Shown one piece after another: positions 19,029-26,893 of a DNA stretch of 64,000 bases. Below the pieces are notes generated by a model. That model was not told where the DNA came from. It worked only from the letters and a program-made list of their open reading frames with translations, and ran no database searches. Position numbers and translations under genes: made by a program. Source of the DNA: JAJZAM01 sp027391075. GTDB lineage: Bacteria > Actinomycetota > Acidimicrobiia > Acidimicrobiales > Palsa-688. The DNA lies in the NCBI GenBank assembly GCA_027391075.1, contig DAHYHI010000096.1, positions 62,001 to 126,000 of the forward strand, in the 5' to 3' direction. Position 1 is the stretch's first letter, and each line of letters opens with the position of its first letter.

Positions 19029-19682
19029 ATGACTATCCATAGCGTGCAGCTCGCTAGGCGGCTGAGCAGCCCGGTCGGGACGATCACCCTAACGGCAAGC
19101 GGTGGAGCACTGGTCGGTTTGGCACTGAACGGGCCGGCGAGAGCCTCAGGCGCTTCGACGGCTCAGAGTGCTTCGACCGCCTCGAGGCAGATGAGTGAGA
19201 TCCCAACGGATGGCAACTTGGCCATATCCGCTCTCGGCGAAGTAGACGATCTGCGCAACCACGATAGCTTCCTAGCCGCCGGTCTCCTCGACGACGTCAC
19301 CTGCCAGCTGGGCCGGTACTTCGATGGCGGCCTGCGCAGCTTCGAGGTTAACCTCGACCCGCCGGGCACCGAGTTCCAGCGCAGAGTTTGGAGGGCGCTG
19401 TGCGAGATCCCGTACGGGGAGACGAGAAGTTACTCCGACATAGCGTCTGCAGTCGGCCAACCGAAAGCTGCCAGAGCAGTAGGGATGGCGAACCACCGCA
19501 ATCCGATAGCGCTCATAATCCCGTGTCATCGAGTGGTCGGAGCTGGCGGATCGCTGACAGGCTACGCCGCCGGCCTGAAGGTGAAGGAAGTCCTACTCAA
19601 CCTGGAGCAAGCGGTCCGCCGGGAGGACTCGGAGGCGGCTACGCCCCGGCACCTGTGCTCTGCCGCCCGGTTGACGCCTTGA
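19029..19682 (+). CDS. ogt: Methylated-DNA-protein cysteine methyltransferase
   Basis: 217 residues. A suicide repair enzyme that takes the alkyl group from O6-alkylguanine onto Cys166 in the IIPCHRVVG motif. FQRRVWRALCEIPYGETRSYSDIA is the conserved helix-turn-helix region, and GGSLTGYAAGLKVKEVLL the C-terminal hallmark. ATG 19029 is used; the frame is open back to 18675 but that part is antisense to the lipoprotein gene. A segment of about 40 residues before DLRNHDSF, rich in Ala/Ser/Thr, is an insertion in the N-terminal domain. Confidence 0.9.
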   Translation: MTIHSVQLARRLSSPVGTITLTASGGALVGLALNGPARASGASTAQSASTASRQMSEIPTDGNLAISALGEVDDLRNHDSFLAAGLLDDVTCQLGRYFDGGLRSFEVNLDPPGTEFQRRVWRALCEIPYGETRSYSDIASAVGQPKAARAVGMANHRNPIALIIPCHRVVGAGGSLTGYAAGLKVKEVLLNLEQAVRREDSEAATPRHLCSAARLTP

Positions 19683-19706
19683 CGTACGGGAGGCTTTCAT
19701 GATTCG

Positions 19707-20342
19707 GTGTACAATCCTTCTGGCTTTGCCGTCACAGATCTGGCGATCCTCCGAGATGCCATCCGTCTGATCGCTCTTGGAGAGTTGATCACGGTTGGTT
19801 CAGGTGGTATCGAAGCCTCCAAGGTCCCGCTCCTCATCTCCGACGACGCCACAGTCCTGCGAGGGCATCTTGCGCGGGCGAACCCACAGTGGGCTAACGC
19901 AGATCTCTCTGTCCCGGTGCTGGTCTGCTGGCACGGACCCGACGCCTATGTCTCGCCGAGCTTCTACCCGTCCAAGGCGGAACACGGCGAGGTCGTGCCC
20001 ACATGGAACTACATCACGGTGCAGGCGCGAGGTTCGCTGGTCGTCCACGACGATGCGAACTGGGTTCGCCAAGTGGTAGAGAATCTTACCGACCTACACG
20101 AGTCCGCTTCGATTGAGCCGTGGCGTTTTCAGGACGCCCCACCTAGGTATGCCGGAAGCATGCTGAAAGCAGTCGTCGGGATCGAGATCAAGGTAACCTC
20201 CCTGGAGGGTAAGTGGAAGCTTTCGCAGAATCGCCCGGCTCGGGACTTCGAAGGTGTCGTAGCCGGCCTGGAACGCCGAGAACACGATCCCGGCGCTCTT
20301 CGGGTTTCCTCAGCTATGAGGAACCTCGATGCCCACAGGTAG
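19707..20342 (+). CDS. PaiB-like FMN-binding protein
   Basis: 211 residues. Starts MYNPSGFAVTD and carries SKVPLLISDD, RGHLARANPQW, GPDAYVSPSFYPSK and VPTWNYITVQARG, which are hallmarks of the PaiB family (FMN-binding split barrel, originally a negative regulator of sporulation and protease genes in Bacillus). The C-terminal KLSQNRPARDFEGVVAGLE is also typical. The start is GTG 19707. A flavin reductase-like split barrel follows 107 bp downstream. The function in this organism is not known. Confidence 0.85.
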   Translation: MYNPSGFAVTDLAILRDAIRLIALGELITVGSGGIEASKVPLLISDDATVLRGHLARANPQWANADLSVPVLVCWHGPDAYVSPSFYPSKAEHGEVVPTWNYITVQARGSLVVHDDANWVRQVVENLTDLHESASIEPWRFQDAPPRYAGSMLKAVVGIEIKVTSLEGKWKLSQNRPARDFEGVVAGLERREHDPGALRVSSAMRNLDAHR

Positions 20343-20449
20343 CCTAAGGGTGGCTGTACGGTGGTCGAAAGCGCAGGGTGGCGTCGTGCGGACCACGCCG
20401 TGTCGACTTGAGGGAGATCCGAAAGGTCTTTGGACGGGAGGACATAGAG

Positions 20450-20992
20450 GTGACGGAACACGAAGCTGATGTGCCTGCATCCGCAGGGACCTCGTCTGGG
20501 GACAGGCATCCCGTGGTCGACCCGCTAGCTCTGCGAAAGACCCTTTCATGCTTTGCGAGCGGGGTGACGATCGTTGCCGCTGTCTACCGTGGCCTGCCGG
20601 TGGGATTCACCTGCCAGAGCTTCTTTTCGCTTTCCCTCGACCCGCCCTACGTCGCGATAGCTCCCGCCAAGACGTCCACCTCGTGGCCTCTAATAGCCGA
20701 GGCCGGCGCATTCTGCGTGAACATACTCTCGGAGAGCCAGGAGGCATTGGCCAGGAGGTTCGCCGTATCGGGAACCGACAAGTTCGACGGTGTCGAATGG
20801 CACAGCTCTCCCGCGACTTCCTCGCCAATGCTGACCGGCTCCGTCGCATGGGTTGACTGCTCCTTAGAGTTCGTTCACTCGGCGGGAGACCACGAGCTTG
20901 TAGTGGGAAGGGTTCTGGACCAACGATCCCTAGGGGGAGCGCCGCTGGTCTTCTTCCAGAGCCGATTTGCCAAAGTGGACTTCGGTGGTTGA
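20450..20992 (+). CDS. Flavin reductase-like FMN-binding protein
   Basis: 180 residues. FASGVTIVAAVYRGLPVGFT, SFFSLSLDPPYVAIAP and FCVNILSESQEALARRFA are the conserved blocks of the flavin reductase domain (HpaC/NtaB group), which supplies reduced flavin to a partner monooxygenase. GTG 20450 is chosen because GGGAGG lies 8 bases before it. No monooxygenase is adjacent, so the partner is unknown. Confidence 0.85.
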   Translation: MTEHEADVPASAGTSSGDRHPVVDPLALRKTLSCFASGVTIVAAVYRGLPVGFTCQSFFSLSLDPPYVAIAPAKTSTSWPLIAEAGAFCVNILSESQEALARRFAVSGTDKFDGVEWHSSPATSSPMLTGSVAWVDCSLEFVHSAGDHELVVGRVLDQRSLGGAPLVFFQSRFAKVDFGG

Positions 20993-21105
20993 AGTCGGTC
21001 TTCTACCGCCTCAATGGTCCTGAGGGCGCGTTCGCGGGTTTCGAGGAGACGACAGGGTGGACCTCGGAAATAAATGTAGACATAGCTACGTTCTACTGAT
21101 GGACT

Positions 21106-21118
21106 GCCGACAGTCGGC
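21106..21118. promoter_or_regulatory. Palindrome upstream of the aldolase gene
   Basis: GCCGAC-A-GTCGGC is a perfect inverted repeat with a one-base centre, 28 bp before the aldolase ATG. It could be an operator for the MarR-type regulator encoded at 22310, which is inference. No clear -35/-10 pair was found in the 154-bp gap. Confidence 0.25.
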
Positions 21119-21146
21119 GATAACAAGTAAGACGTGGAGGTTCCCT

Positions 21147-21818
21147 ATGACCGCTCAGATGAACAAGGATGAGGCCGGTGGCGCCGTCGTTGCAGCAGCA
21201 CGGCATCTTTTCGCATCTGGAGTAATGTCCCACAGCGGGCACGCAAACCTGAGCGTCAGGTTGAGCGATGATCGCTTCGCGTTGACGACGACGGGGATAG
21301 TTAGAGATCTTAGGCCCGATCAGCTTGCGACGCTGAATCTCCGTGGCGACATTGTGGAAGGCGACCTTGCTTCTGAGAACGCAGAGATTGTCTCCATGCA
21401 CGCCGTCGTCTACAGCGCACGCCCGGCTGTAGGAGCGATCATCCATACTCATTCTCCTTCTGCGACCGCTTTTGCTCTCGCTAACCGGGAGTTGCCGTGT
21501 CGAGCGGAGCCTCTGCTGCGCTTCGGCCAGGCTGAGGATATTCCGGTGGTCGGGTGGGGGCCCCGAGGCTCGGACGTGTCGGTGAAAGGCATCGCAGCCG
21601 CCTTGCAAGAGCATCCGACGACGAACGCAGTGCTGCTCGCCAACCACGGGTTGCTCGTCTTCGGACCGGATCCGATTTCTGCAGCCCGGCTGGTAGTGGC
21701 AATTGAGGAGGCTGCTGAGGCCGAGATCGCTGCGAGTGCCTTAGGGGGTGCTGTCGACTTTCCAGCCGGTGCGCTCCAGCAGGTCCGTGAGTCCATGGCG
21801 AGGGTTGGCAGTGTCTGA
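21147..21818 (+). CDS. Class II aldolase/adducin family protein
   Basis: 223 residues. Zinc-dependent aldolase fold: GHANLSVRL near the N-terminus, the phosphate-site-like TTTGIVRDLRPDQLATL, the metal ligands IIHTHSP and the third His in LLANHGLLVFG. This fits L-fuculose-phosphate aldolase-like or decarboxylase-like members; substrate unknown. ATG 21147 has GTGGAGG six bases upstream. The end overlaps the next gene by 8 bp, so the pair is an operon. Confidence 0.85.
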   Translation: MTAQMNKDEAGGAVVAAARHLFASGVMSHSGHANLSVRLSDDRFALTTTGIVRDLRPDQLATLNLRGDIVEGDLASENAEIVSMHAVVYSARPAVGAIIHTHSPSATAFALANRELPCRAEPLLRFGQAEDIPVVGWGPRGSDVSVKGIAAALQEHPTTNAVLLANHGLLVFGPDPISAARLVVAIEEAAEAEIAASALGGAVDFPAGALQQVRESMARVGSV

Positions 21819-22233
21819 GCAGCGCCAGTCTCAGCAGGTCGACTCTGAACAGGTCGAGCCTCAGCGCGCGGAGGCGATCCGGCAGCGGTACCGGCAGGTT
21901 TTCGGGGCAGTGCCGCCAGGAATCGAGAATCGTATTGCCCTGGGCGAATCGACCGGCCGAATCGTGGCTGTGGAGACGGTAGAGGAGCTTAGGCGGGTGC
22001 TGCTTGCAGAAAACCACCTCGGGGCCAGGGTCCAGCAGCTTGTGCATTTTGCCCAGTTGATCGCTCTTGGCCGGGAAGGCCCGGCTCGACTTCACGCTAG
22101 AGGAGCGCTGCGAGCCGGAGCATCCGTCGCTGATCTTGTTGGAGTGGCGGAGACGTCCCTTATCACTTCGGGGATGCCCGCCTACGGCTCTGCGATCGAT
22201 ATCATCGCAGACCTCGCAGGGGAGCCGGCCTGA
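21811..22233 (+). CDS. Carboxymuconolactone decarboxylase-like protein
   Basis: 140 residues. After a Gln/Glu-rich head, the segment VQQLVHFAQLIALGRE and the second helix pair ARGALRAGASVADLVGVAETSLITSGMPAY follow the CMD/AhpD-like pattern. The CxxC redox pair of AhpD is absent, so a peroxidase role is unlikely. The GTG start lies inside the end of the aldolase gene. Together they may form a short catabolic unit (inference). Confidence 0.55.
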   Translation: MSEQRQSQQVDSEQVEPQRAEAIRQRYRQVFGAVPPGIENRIALGESTGRIVAVETVEELRRVLLAENHLGARVQQLVHFAQLIALGREGPARLHARGALRAGASVADLVGVAETSLITSGMPAYGSAIDIIADLAGEPA

Positions 22234-22309
22234 GCCGACTTAGGTGACCCGGAGGTTCTCTCGACGGCTTTTTGCTAGCGTAGGAACCTTAGGCGATGAA
22301 GGCTCGACG

Positions 22310-22831
22310 ATGACGGCAGAGCGGCGCAACCGATCAGATGTGTGCCAGCAGGAGTCCAGCAACGAGCGAGTTGCGGGCCGCGAGGAGGAGTCCGAAGCCG
22401 GCTCTCATGGTCCCGATGGGATCGGGTTCCTGCTAGGTGTGGCCCACAGGGCTCGCAGGAGAAGGTGGGAGTCGGAGCTGGCGGACCTCGGGTTGACGGC
22501 TCCTCAGGCAGCTGTGCTCAGGGTGGTTGCAGCCCAGCCGGGTATGGGTGTCCGAAATATCGCCCGGCGGCTGGGGACCGACCCGATGAATGCCCAGCGC
22601 ATAGCTGAAGGTCTCATCTCGTCGGGTCTCTGCTTGGCAGGCCGTGATCCTCTTGACTCTCGCCGGCGACCTCTTTCTGTGACAACCAAAGGGGCTCGGG
22701 TCGCCGCTGAGGTCTCGAGCCGGGCGCGCCGGTCAGAGTTTTTGATCGCCGAGATCCTGGGAAGTGACGCCTACAAGGGATTGATGGAAGCGCTCCGCTC
22801 GTTGATACGCCTCGAGGAGAGCGATTCGTAG
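22310..22831 (+). CDS. MarR-family transcriptional regulator
   Basis: 173 residues. A polar head of about 40 residues precedes a winged helix: LTAPQAAVLRVVAAQPGMGVRNIARRL, RIAEGLISSGLCLAGRDPLDSRRRPLSVTTKGARV. The wing motif DxxDxRxxxLxLTxxG is recognisable. It probably senses an aromatic or electrophilic compound and controls the neighbouring aldolase/CMD genes or mscR (inference). ATG 22310 is the only in-frame ATG that fits; no strong ribosome site. Confidence 0.8.
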   Translation: MTAERRNRSDVCQQESSNERVAGREEESEAGSHGPDGIGFLLGVAHRARRRRWESELADLGLTAPQAAVLRVVAAQPGMGVRNIARRLGTDPMNAQRIAEGLISSGLCLAGRDPLDSRRRPLSVTTKGARVAAEVSSRARRSEFLIAEILGSDAYKGLMEALRSLIRLEESDS

Positions 22832-22846
22832 AGCTAGATTCGAGGT

Positions 22847-23176
22847 ATGAAGACGAGATGGTTTCGGCTACCGTCACTTCTGGCAGCCGCAGGCCTGGTA
22901 GGCGGATTCGCAGTAGCCCGGCGAGACGGCAAGCGCCGAGCAGGAGGAGCGGTGTTCGCGGTAGCGGGCGCCGGCAGCTTTGTCGGGTGGCGGAAAAGTC
23001 TTGGGACGCGGCAGGCGCTAGGCCTTCTTGCTCTCTACACTGCAGTGATGGGCGGCTCCCATCCCGTGGCGAAGAGGATCGGCGCTTGGCCGTCCGTCGC
23101 TGCGGCAACGGCAACCGTGTCGGGTGTTTCGGCCCTAGCGATGGGCGCCAAGCGCAAGCCTCAACCGAGCGCCTAG
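22847..23176 (+). CDS. Small hydrophobic protein of unknown function
   Basis: 109 residues with up to four short hydrophobic stretches (about 9-24, 34-47, 56-70, 83-98) separated by basic turns, ending in KRKPQ. It starts 15 bp after the marR stop, so it is probably cotranscribed. I recognise no family. Likely a small membrane protein. Confidence 0.45.
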   Translation: MKTRWFRLPSLLAAAGLVGGFAVARRDGKRRAGGAVFAVAGAGSFVGWRKSLGTRQALGLLALYTAVMGGSHPVAKRIGAWPSVAAATATVSGVSALAMGAKRKPQPSA

Positions 23177-23257
23177 TAATGCTCCCGCAGCGCTCGGCGA
23201 CTATCTCGTAGGGGGAACGCCCGGTCTCCAGTCGGCAGGTGTGGCTACGATAGGAAA

Positions 23258-24346
23258 ATGCCGCACGAAGTCAGAGGTGTCGTAGCTTCTCGTCAAGGTG
23301 AGCCGGTGAGCATCCAGCCGATCATCGTCCCAGACCCCGGCCCCGGCGAGGTGTTGGTGGACGTGCAAGCTTGCGGAGTGTGCCACACTGACCTGCATTA
23401 CAAGCAAGGCGGCATAAGCGACGACTACCCGTTTCTTTTGGGCCATGAGGCGGCTGGGACGGTCTCCGCAGTTGGAGATGGAGTGACAGAAGTGTCGCCG
23501 GGGGCCTTCGTCGTGTTGAACTGGCGAGCCGTGTGCGGCACGTGCCGGGCGTGCCTCAGAGGACGGCCCCAGTACTGCTTCGCAACCAAGAATGCGGAGC
23601 AAAAGATGACGCTCGGCGACGGTACCGAACTGTCACCTGCGCTTGGCATCGGAGCGTTCGCGGACAAGACCCTTGTCGCTGCGGGCCAGTGTACCCCGGT
23701 CTCCCCGGCGGCGGACCCTGCAGCGGTAGGCCTCCTGGGTTGCGGCGTGATGGCCGGGCTTGGAGCGGCGATGATAACAGGCGCCGTCGCTCCGGGTCAC
23801 AGCGTGGCGGTATTCGGCTGTGGAGGTGTCGGCGACGCAGCGATCGTAGGGGCAAGGCTGGCGGGTGCAACGACGGTCATTGCAGTGGACCTCGACGACC
23901 GCAAACTCGAATGGGCGAGAGGCTTCGGGGCCACGCACCTTGTTAACGCCTCTGAAATCGACCCGGTGCTTGCCATAATAGAAGCTACAGGCGGCTTCGG
24001 AGCCGACGTGTGCGTGGAAGCTGTCGGCAGTCCCAAGACCCTGGAGCAGGCGTTCTTCGCTCGGGATCTGGCCGGTACCGTAGTGCAGGTCGGAGTCCCC
24101 ACACCACAAATGCGAATGCCCGATCTGGCCATGATCGACTTCTTCGGACGTGGTGGTGCTCTCAAGCCATCTTGGTATGGTGACTGCCTGCCGAGCCGCG
24201 ACTTCCCGGCCCTGGTGGACATGTACCTGCAGGGACGCCTTCCGTTGGACGATTTCGTCTCCGAGAGGATCGGCCTGGAAAATGTCGAGGAAGCGTTCGC
24301 GAAAATGTCTCGCGGGGAGGTCCTCCGAAGCGTCGTCATCATCTGA
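23258..24346 (+). CDS. mscR: S-(hydroxymethyl)mycothiol dehydrogenase
   Basis: 362 residues, close to mycobacterial MscR in length and sequence. Oxidises the adduct of formaldehyde with mycothiol using NAD, and can act as nitrosomycothiol reductase. Catalytic zinc: CGVCHTDLHY and GHEAAG. Structural zinc: CGTCRACLRGRPQYC. NAD site: GCGGVGDAAI with an acidic residue (VDLDD) after it. The EQKMTL, FADKTLV and GGALKPSWYGDCLPSRDFP blocks are typical of the mycothiol-dependent subgroup. It implies that the host makes mycothiol, which supports an actinobacterial origin. Confidence 0.92.
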   Translation: MPHEVRGVVASRQGEPVSIQPIIVPDPGPGEVLVDVQACGVCHTDLHYKQGGISDDYPFLLGHEAAGTVSAVGDGVTEVSPGAFVVLNWRAVCGTCRACLRGRPQYCFATKNAEQKMTLGDGTELSPALGIGAFADKTLVAAGQCTPVSPAADPAAVGLLGCGVMAGLGAAMITGAVAPGHSVAVFGCGGVGDAAIVGARLAGATTVIAVDLDDRKLEWARGFGATHLVNASEIDPVLAIIEATGGFGADVCVEAVGSPKTLEQAFFARDLAGTVVQVGVPTPQMRMPDLAMIDFFGRGGALKPSWYGDCLPSRDFPALVDMYLQGRLPLDDFVSERIGLENVEEAFAKMSRGEVLRSVVII

Positions 24347-24353
24347 CGCAGGA

Positions 24354-25283
24354 GTGCTCAAGTCCCACGCCTTAGGAACGCTTCTCGCCATCAGTTCGGT
24401 CGTGGCGATAGTCGTGGCGATCAGCGCTGTGGGAAGTCCCTCTCGTGTTTGGACCGTTCTGCGGACCGGAGACTGGGCTTGGGTCGCCATTGCGTTGGTG
24501 GCTTCTTTGACCACCAACGTAGCTTACGCCGTGGCTCTTAAAGGAACGGTGAAAGTGGCGCTCCCGTTGCTGGCCACCACCGAACTCGAAGTGGCAATGA
24601 CCTACTCCAACGTCGTTGTGCCTCTGATCGGTGGCACGGCGCTGCAGATCAGGTTCCTCGAAAGGCAGGGCGTGGCCCTCCCCTCGGCGGTGACAGCCGG
24701 GAGCGTACTGAGCGCCGCCGGCGCAGCGATAAGCGAGCTGCCGCTGTTTCTGATCGCCCTGGCCCTGTCGAAGAATGGGATCGCTCTGGGGAGTCTTCCG
24801 GTCCGGCGAGTCCTTGAGGTCACCGGGGTGGTGGTCGTGCTGCTCGCTTTGGCCATAGTCGCCGCTGTCGAGCTCCAGCATGTCCAAGCCAAGTCTCTGA
24901 AGCCGATCAAGCTGGGCTTGGCCACGATCGTCGACACGCTGCGCAGCCCGCGTCAGCTGGCTCTGCTGCTCTCGGGTAAGGCTGGAGCCAGCCTCCTATA
25001 CGGAGCATGCCTTCTCGCTTGCATCCAGGCTTTCGACGCTGACGTGTCCTACTGGACTGCCCTGGCCGTGTCGATAGGCGTGTCGAGCGTGGCGGCGGTC
25101 ATACCGTTGCCTGGCGGCAATACCGGCGCGGGGACCGTCGGCGTCACCGGCGTGCTCGTCGCACTCGGAGTCAACTCTCAGACGGCACTGGCCGTAAGCA
25201 TCGCCAACCAACTGGCTGTCAACTACATACCGGCTATACCTGGATGGTTCGCCACCAGGGACCTGCTTCACAAACTTGTGTGA
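24354..25283 (+). CDS. Flippase-like integral membrane protein (LPG synthase TM domain family)
   Basis: About 309 residues with 7-8 predicted membrane helices. Conserved YSNVVVPLIGGTALQIRFLERQGV and, near the end, VIPLPGGNTGAGTVGVTG, as in the UPF0104/AglD/MprF-type flippase domain. The soluble synthase domain is absent, so a lipid-linked substrate transporter role is possible but unproven. The start is uncertain: GTG 24354 has GGAG directly against it. It follows mscR after 7 bp. Confidence 0.65.
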   Translation: MLKSHALGTLLAISSVVAIVVAISAVGSPSRVWTVLRTGDWAWVAIALVASLTTNVAYAVALKGTVKVALPLLATTELEVAMTYSNVVVPLIGGTALQIRFLERQGVALPSAVTAGSVLSAAGAAISELPLFLIALALSKNGIALGSLPVRRVLEVTGVVVVLLALAIVAAVELQHVQAKSLKPIKLGLATIVDTLRSPRQLALLLSGKAGASLLYGACLLACIQAFDADVSYWTALAVSIGVSSVAAVIPLPGGNTGAGTVGVTGVLVALGVNSQTALAVSIANQLAVNYIPAIPGWFATRDLLHKLV

Positions 25284-25372
25284 GCTCACGCGGGACTATG
25301 CCATCTCTGTTCGGCTCGGACCTACTTGTAACCTGATTTACCCCGCACAACCACAAGAGAGGCACCTACAAA

Positions 25373-26197
25373 ATGCGTCTGGCCACGATTCGCACCAAAA
25401 GCGGTAACCGCGCTGTTCGTATCGACTCCGATCATGCCGTGGAAACCGGCCAGGAGGACGTCGGCGTTCTGCTCGGCGATGCGGATTGGGCGGAGGTCGC
25501 AGTTGGCGCTTCGGGTACTGTGCACCCGCTGAGCGGGATTCAGTATGCGCCGCTCATACCGCGGCCCGGGAAGATAATCTGCGTGGGAATCAACTACAGA
25601 GCGCACATCGAGGAAATGGGCCGCGAGGTCCCAACCCACCCGACTCTGTTCGCCAAGTACGCCGAAGCGCTCATCGGGGCACACGACGACATAATCCTGC
25701 CGCCGGCTTCGACAGCGATGGACTGGGAGGCGGAACTGGCGGTCGTCTTGGGAAGGCGGGCTCGCAACGTCGACGAGAGAGGGGCGATGGCGGCGATAGC
25801 CGGCTACACCATCATCAACGACGTCTCCGCCAGAGACTGGCAGTACCGGACAATGCAGTGGCTGCAAGGTAAGACTTTCGAATCGACGTGCCCGCTTGGG
25901 CCTCATCTCGTCACCGCAGACGAGGCTGGGACTGGCCTCGAGCTACGCTGTCTGGTTGACGGCGAAACAGTCCAGAGCGCGAACACGGCGGACATGGTGT
26001 TCGGCCCGGCTGCCACAGTTTCGTACGCTTCCCAGATCCTGACACTCAACCCCGGGGACGTGATAGCGCTGGGAACCCCCGGAGGTGTCGGTCACGCCCG
26101 GAAGCCACCCCGCTATCTCCAAGACGGGACGGTTCTTACGACCTCGATAGCAGGGCTTGGAGAATGCGTCAATCTTGCCAGGCGAGCGGTCCCCTGA
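25373..26197 (+). CDS. Fumarylacetoacetate hydrolase family protein
   Basis: 274 residues. The FAH fold is shown by KIICVGINYRAHIEEMG, PTLFAKYAEALIG, the metal-binding WEAELAVVLGRRARNV, YTIINDVSARDWQ, and GDVIALGTPGGVG. Members hydrolyse C-C bonds or isomerise in the late steps of aromatic degradation; the substrate here is unknown. The preceding 89 bp hold no gene. A strong hairpin follows the stop. Confidence 0.88.
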   Translation: MRLATIRTKSGNRAVRIDSDHAVETGQEDVGVLLGDADWAEVAVGASGTVHPLSGIQYAPLIPRPGKIICVGINYRAHIEEMGREVPTHPTLFAKYAEALIGAHDDIILPPASTAMDWEAELAVVLGRRARNVDERGAMAAIAGYTIINDVSARDWQYRTMQWLQGKTFESTCPLGPHLVTADEAGTGLELRCLVDGETVQSANTADMVFGPAATVSYASQILTLNPGDVIALGTPGGVGHARKPPRYLQDGTVLTTSIAGLGECVNLARRAVP

Positions 26198-26198
26198 G

Positions 26199-26228
26199 CG
26201 TTAGCGGCTGTGACTACGGCCGCTAACG
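26199..26228 (+). terminator. Hairpin after the FAH-family gene
   Basis: CGTTAGCGGC and its complement GCCGCTAACG form a perfect 10-bp stem with a 10-nt loop, 2 bp after the stop codon. There is no U-tract. It closes the chromosomal operon just before the left edge of the genomic island. Confidence 0.65.
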
Positions 26229-26261
26229 AAGTGCCAGGCGCCCAGAAGTGGGATTCCACTG

Positions 26262-26288
26262 GGGCCCCTGAAGAGCACCCCCAACGGG
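26262..26288 (+). repeat. Left attachment repeat (attL) of the tRNA-Glu island
   Basis: These 27 bases match 31398-31424 at 26 positions (mismatch at 26272/31408). The right copy contains the last 13 bases of tRNA-Glu plus its 3' flank. The stretch up to 26500 holds no recognisable gene. Confidence 0.75.
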
Positions 26289-26506
26289 GTGCCAACCAGA
26301 TCCGAGGGGCTTGGCCAGCGGCTTCGCGCGGTCTCTGACGATCCAGGCGGCATTCGAGCTGCCAGAGCCCGAGTTGCCGAGTCCTAGAGCGAGCTGGAAG
26401 GCCCAGCAAGAGGCCCGTCGGGTTCCGTAGTTCAAAGGAGTTGGTCGGAGCCGTCGTCATGTCAGGGGCCTTTTCCGTCGCGCTGCGATGTTCGTGGTAT
26501 GGTATA

Positions 26507-26523
26507 TTCACCCATAAGGTGAA
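26507..26523. promoter_or_regulatory. Operator and -10 region of the higBA module
   Basis: TTCACC-CATAA-GGTGAA is a perfect 6-bp inverted repeat with a 5-bp centre. It overlaps a TATATT (26503-26508) that would be the -10 box, 58 bp before the toxin ATG. This is the expected place for HigA autorepression. No good -35 was identified. Confidence 0.5.
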
Positions 26524-26580
26524 GGTTAGAATCGGAGATGTGTTACAAGTACTTCAGGCTAAGGGTGAAGCTGACGGTCT

Positions 26581-26880
26581 ATGCGAGTCGAGTTCGAGGA
26601 CGACGATCTGCGGCGACTCCACGAGGAGCCGGACTTCCGGCTGTCGAGCCTCGGGCACGACCTCACGCGGGCCTACCGGAAGGTCGTCGGGTTCGTGGCG
26701 GCGGCGTCCGACGAGCGAGACTTGCGTGCCATGAGGTCGTTGAACTTCGAGAAGCTCGAAGGCGATCGACTCGGGCAGCACTCTCTACGGCTGAACAAGC
26801 AGTGGAGGCTGATCGTCAGGCTGGACACTACACAGGAAGGCAAACAGGTCGTCGTCATCGAGGTCGTCGACTATCGCTGA
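26581..26880 (+). CDS. HigB/RelE-type toxin
   Basis: 99 residues. The order YRKVVGFVAAASDERDLRAM, LNFEKLEGDR, HSLRLNKQWRLIVRLD, VVVIEVVDYR matches the HigB/RelE ribosome-dependent mRNase fold. The N-terminal 25 residues (VEFEDDDLRRLHEE) are typical of actinobacterial members of the group. In HigBA modules the toxin gene comes first, as here. The antitoxin follows after 13 bp. The ATG at 26581 has a weak AAGGGTGAAGC before it. Confidence 0.8.
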   Translation: MRVEFEDDDLRRLHEEPDFRLSSLGHDLTRAYRKVVGFVAAASDERDLRAMRSLNFEKLEGDRLGQHSLRLNKQWRLIVRLDTTQEGKQVVVIEVVDYR

Positions 26881-26893
26881 GCGAAAGGAGGGC

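Noticed and set aside
23633..24517. Minus-strand frame of 294 codons opposite mscR
   Set aside because: mscR is certain from its zinc and NAD motifs; the opposite frame has no family features.
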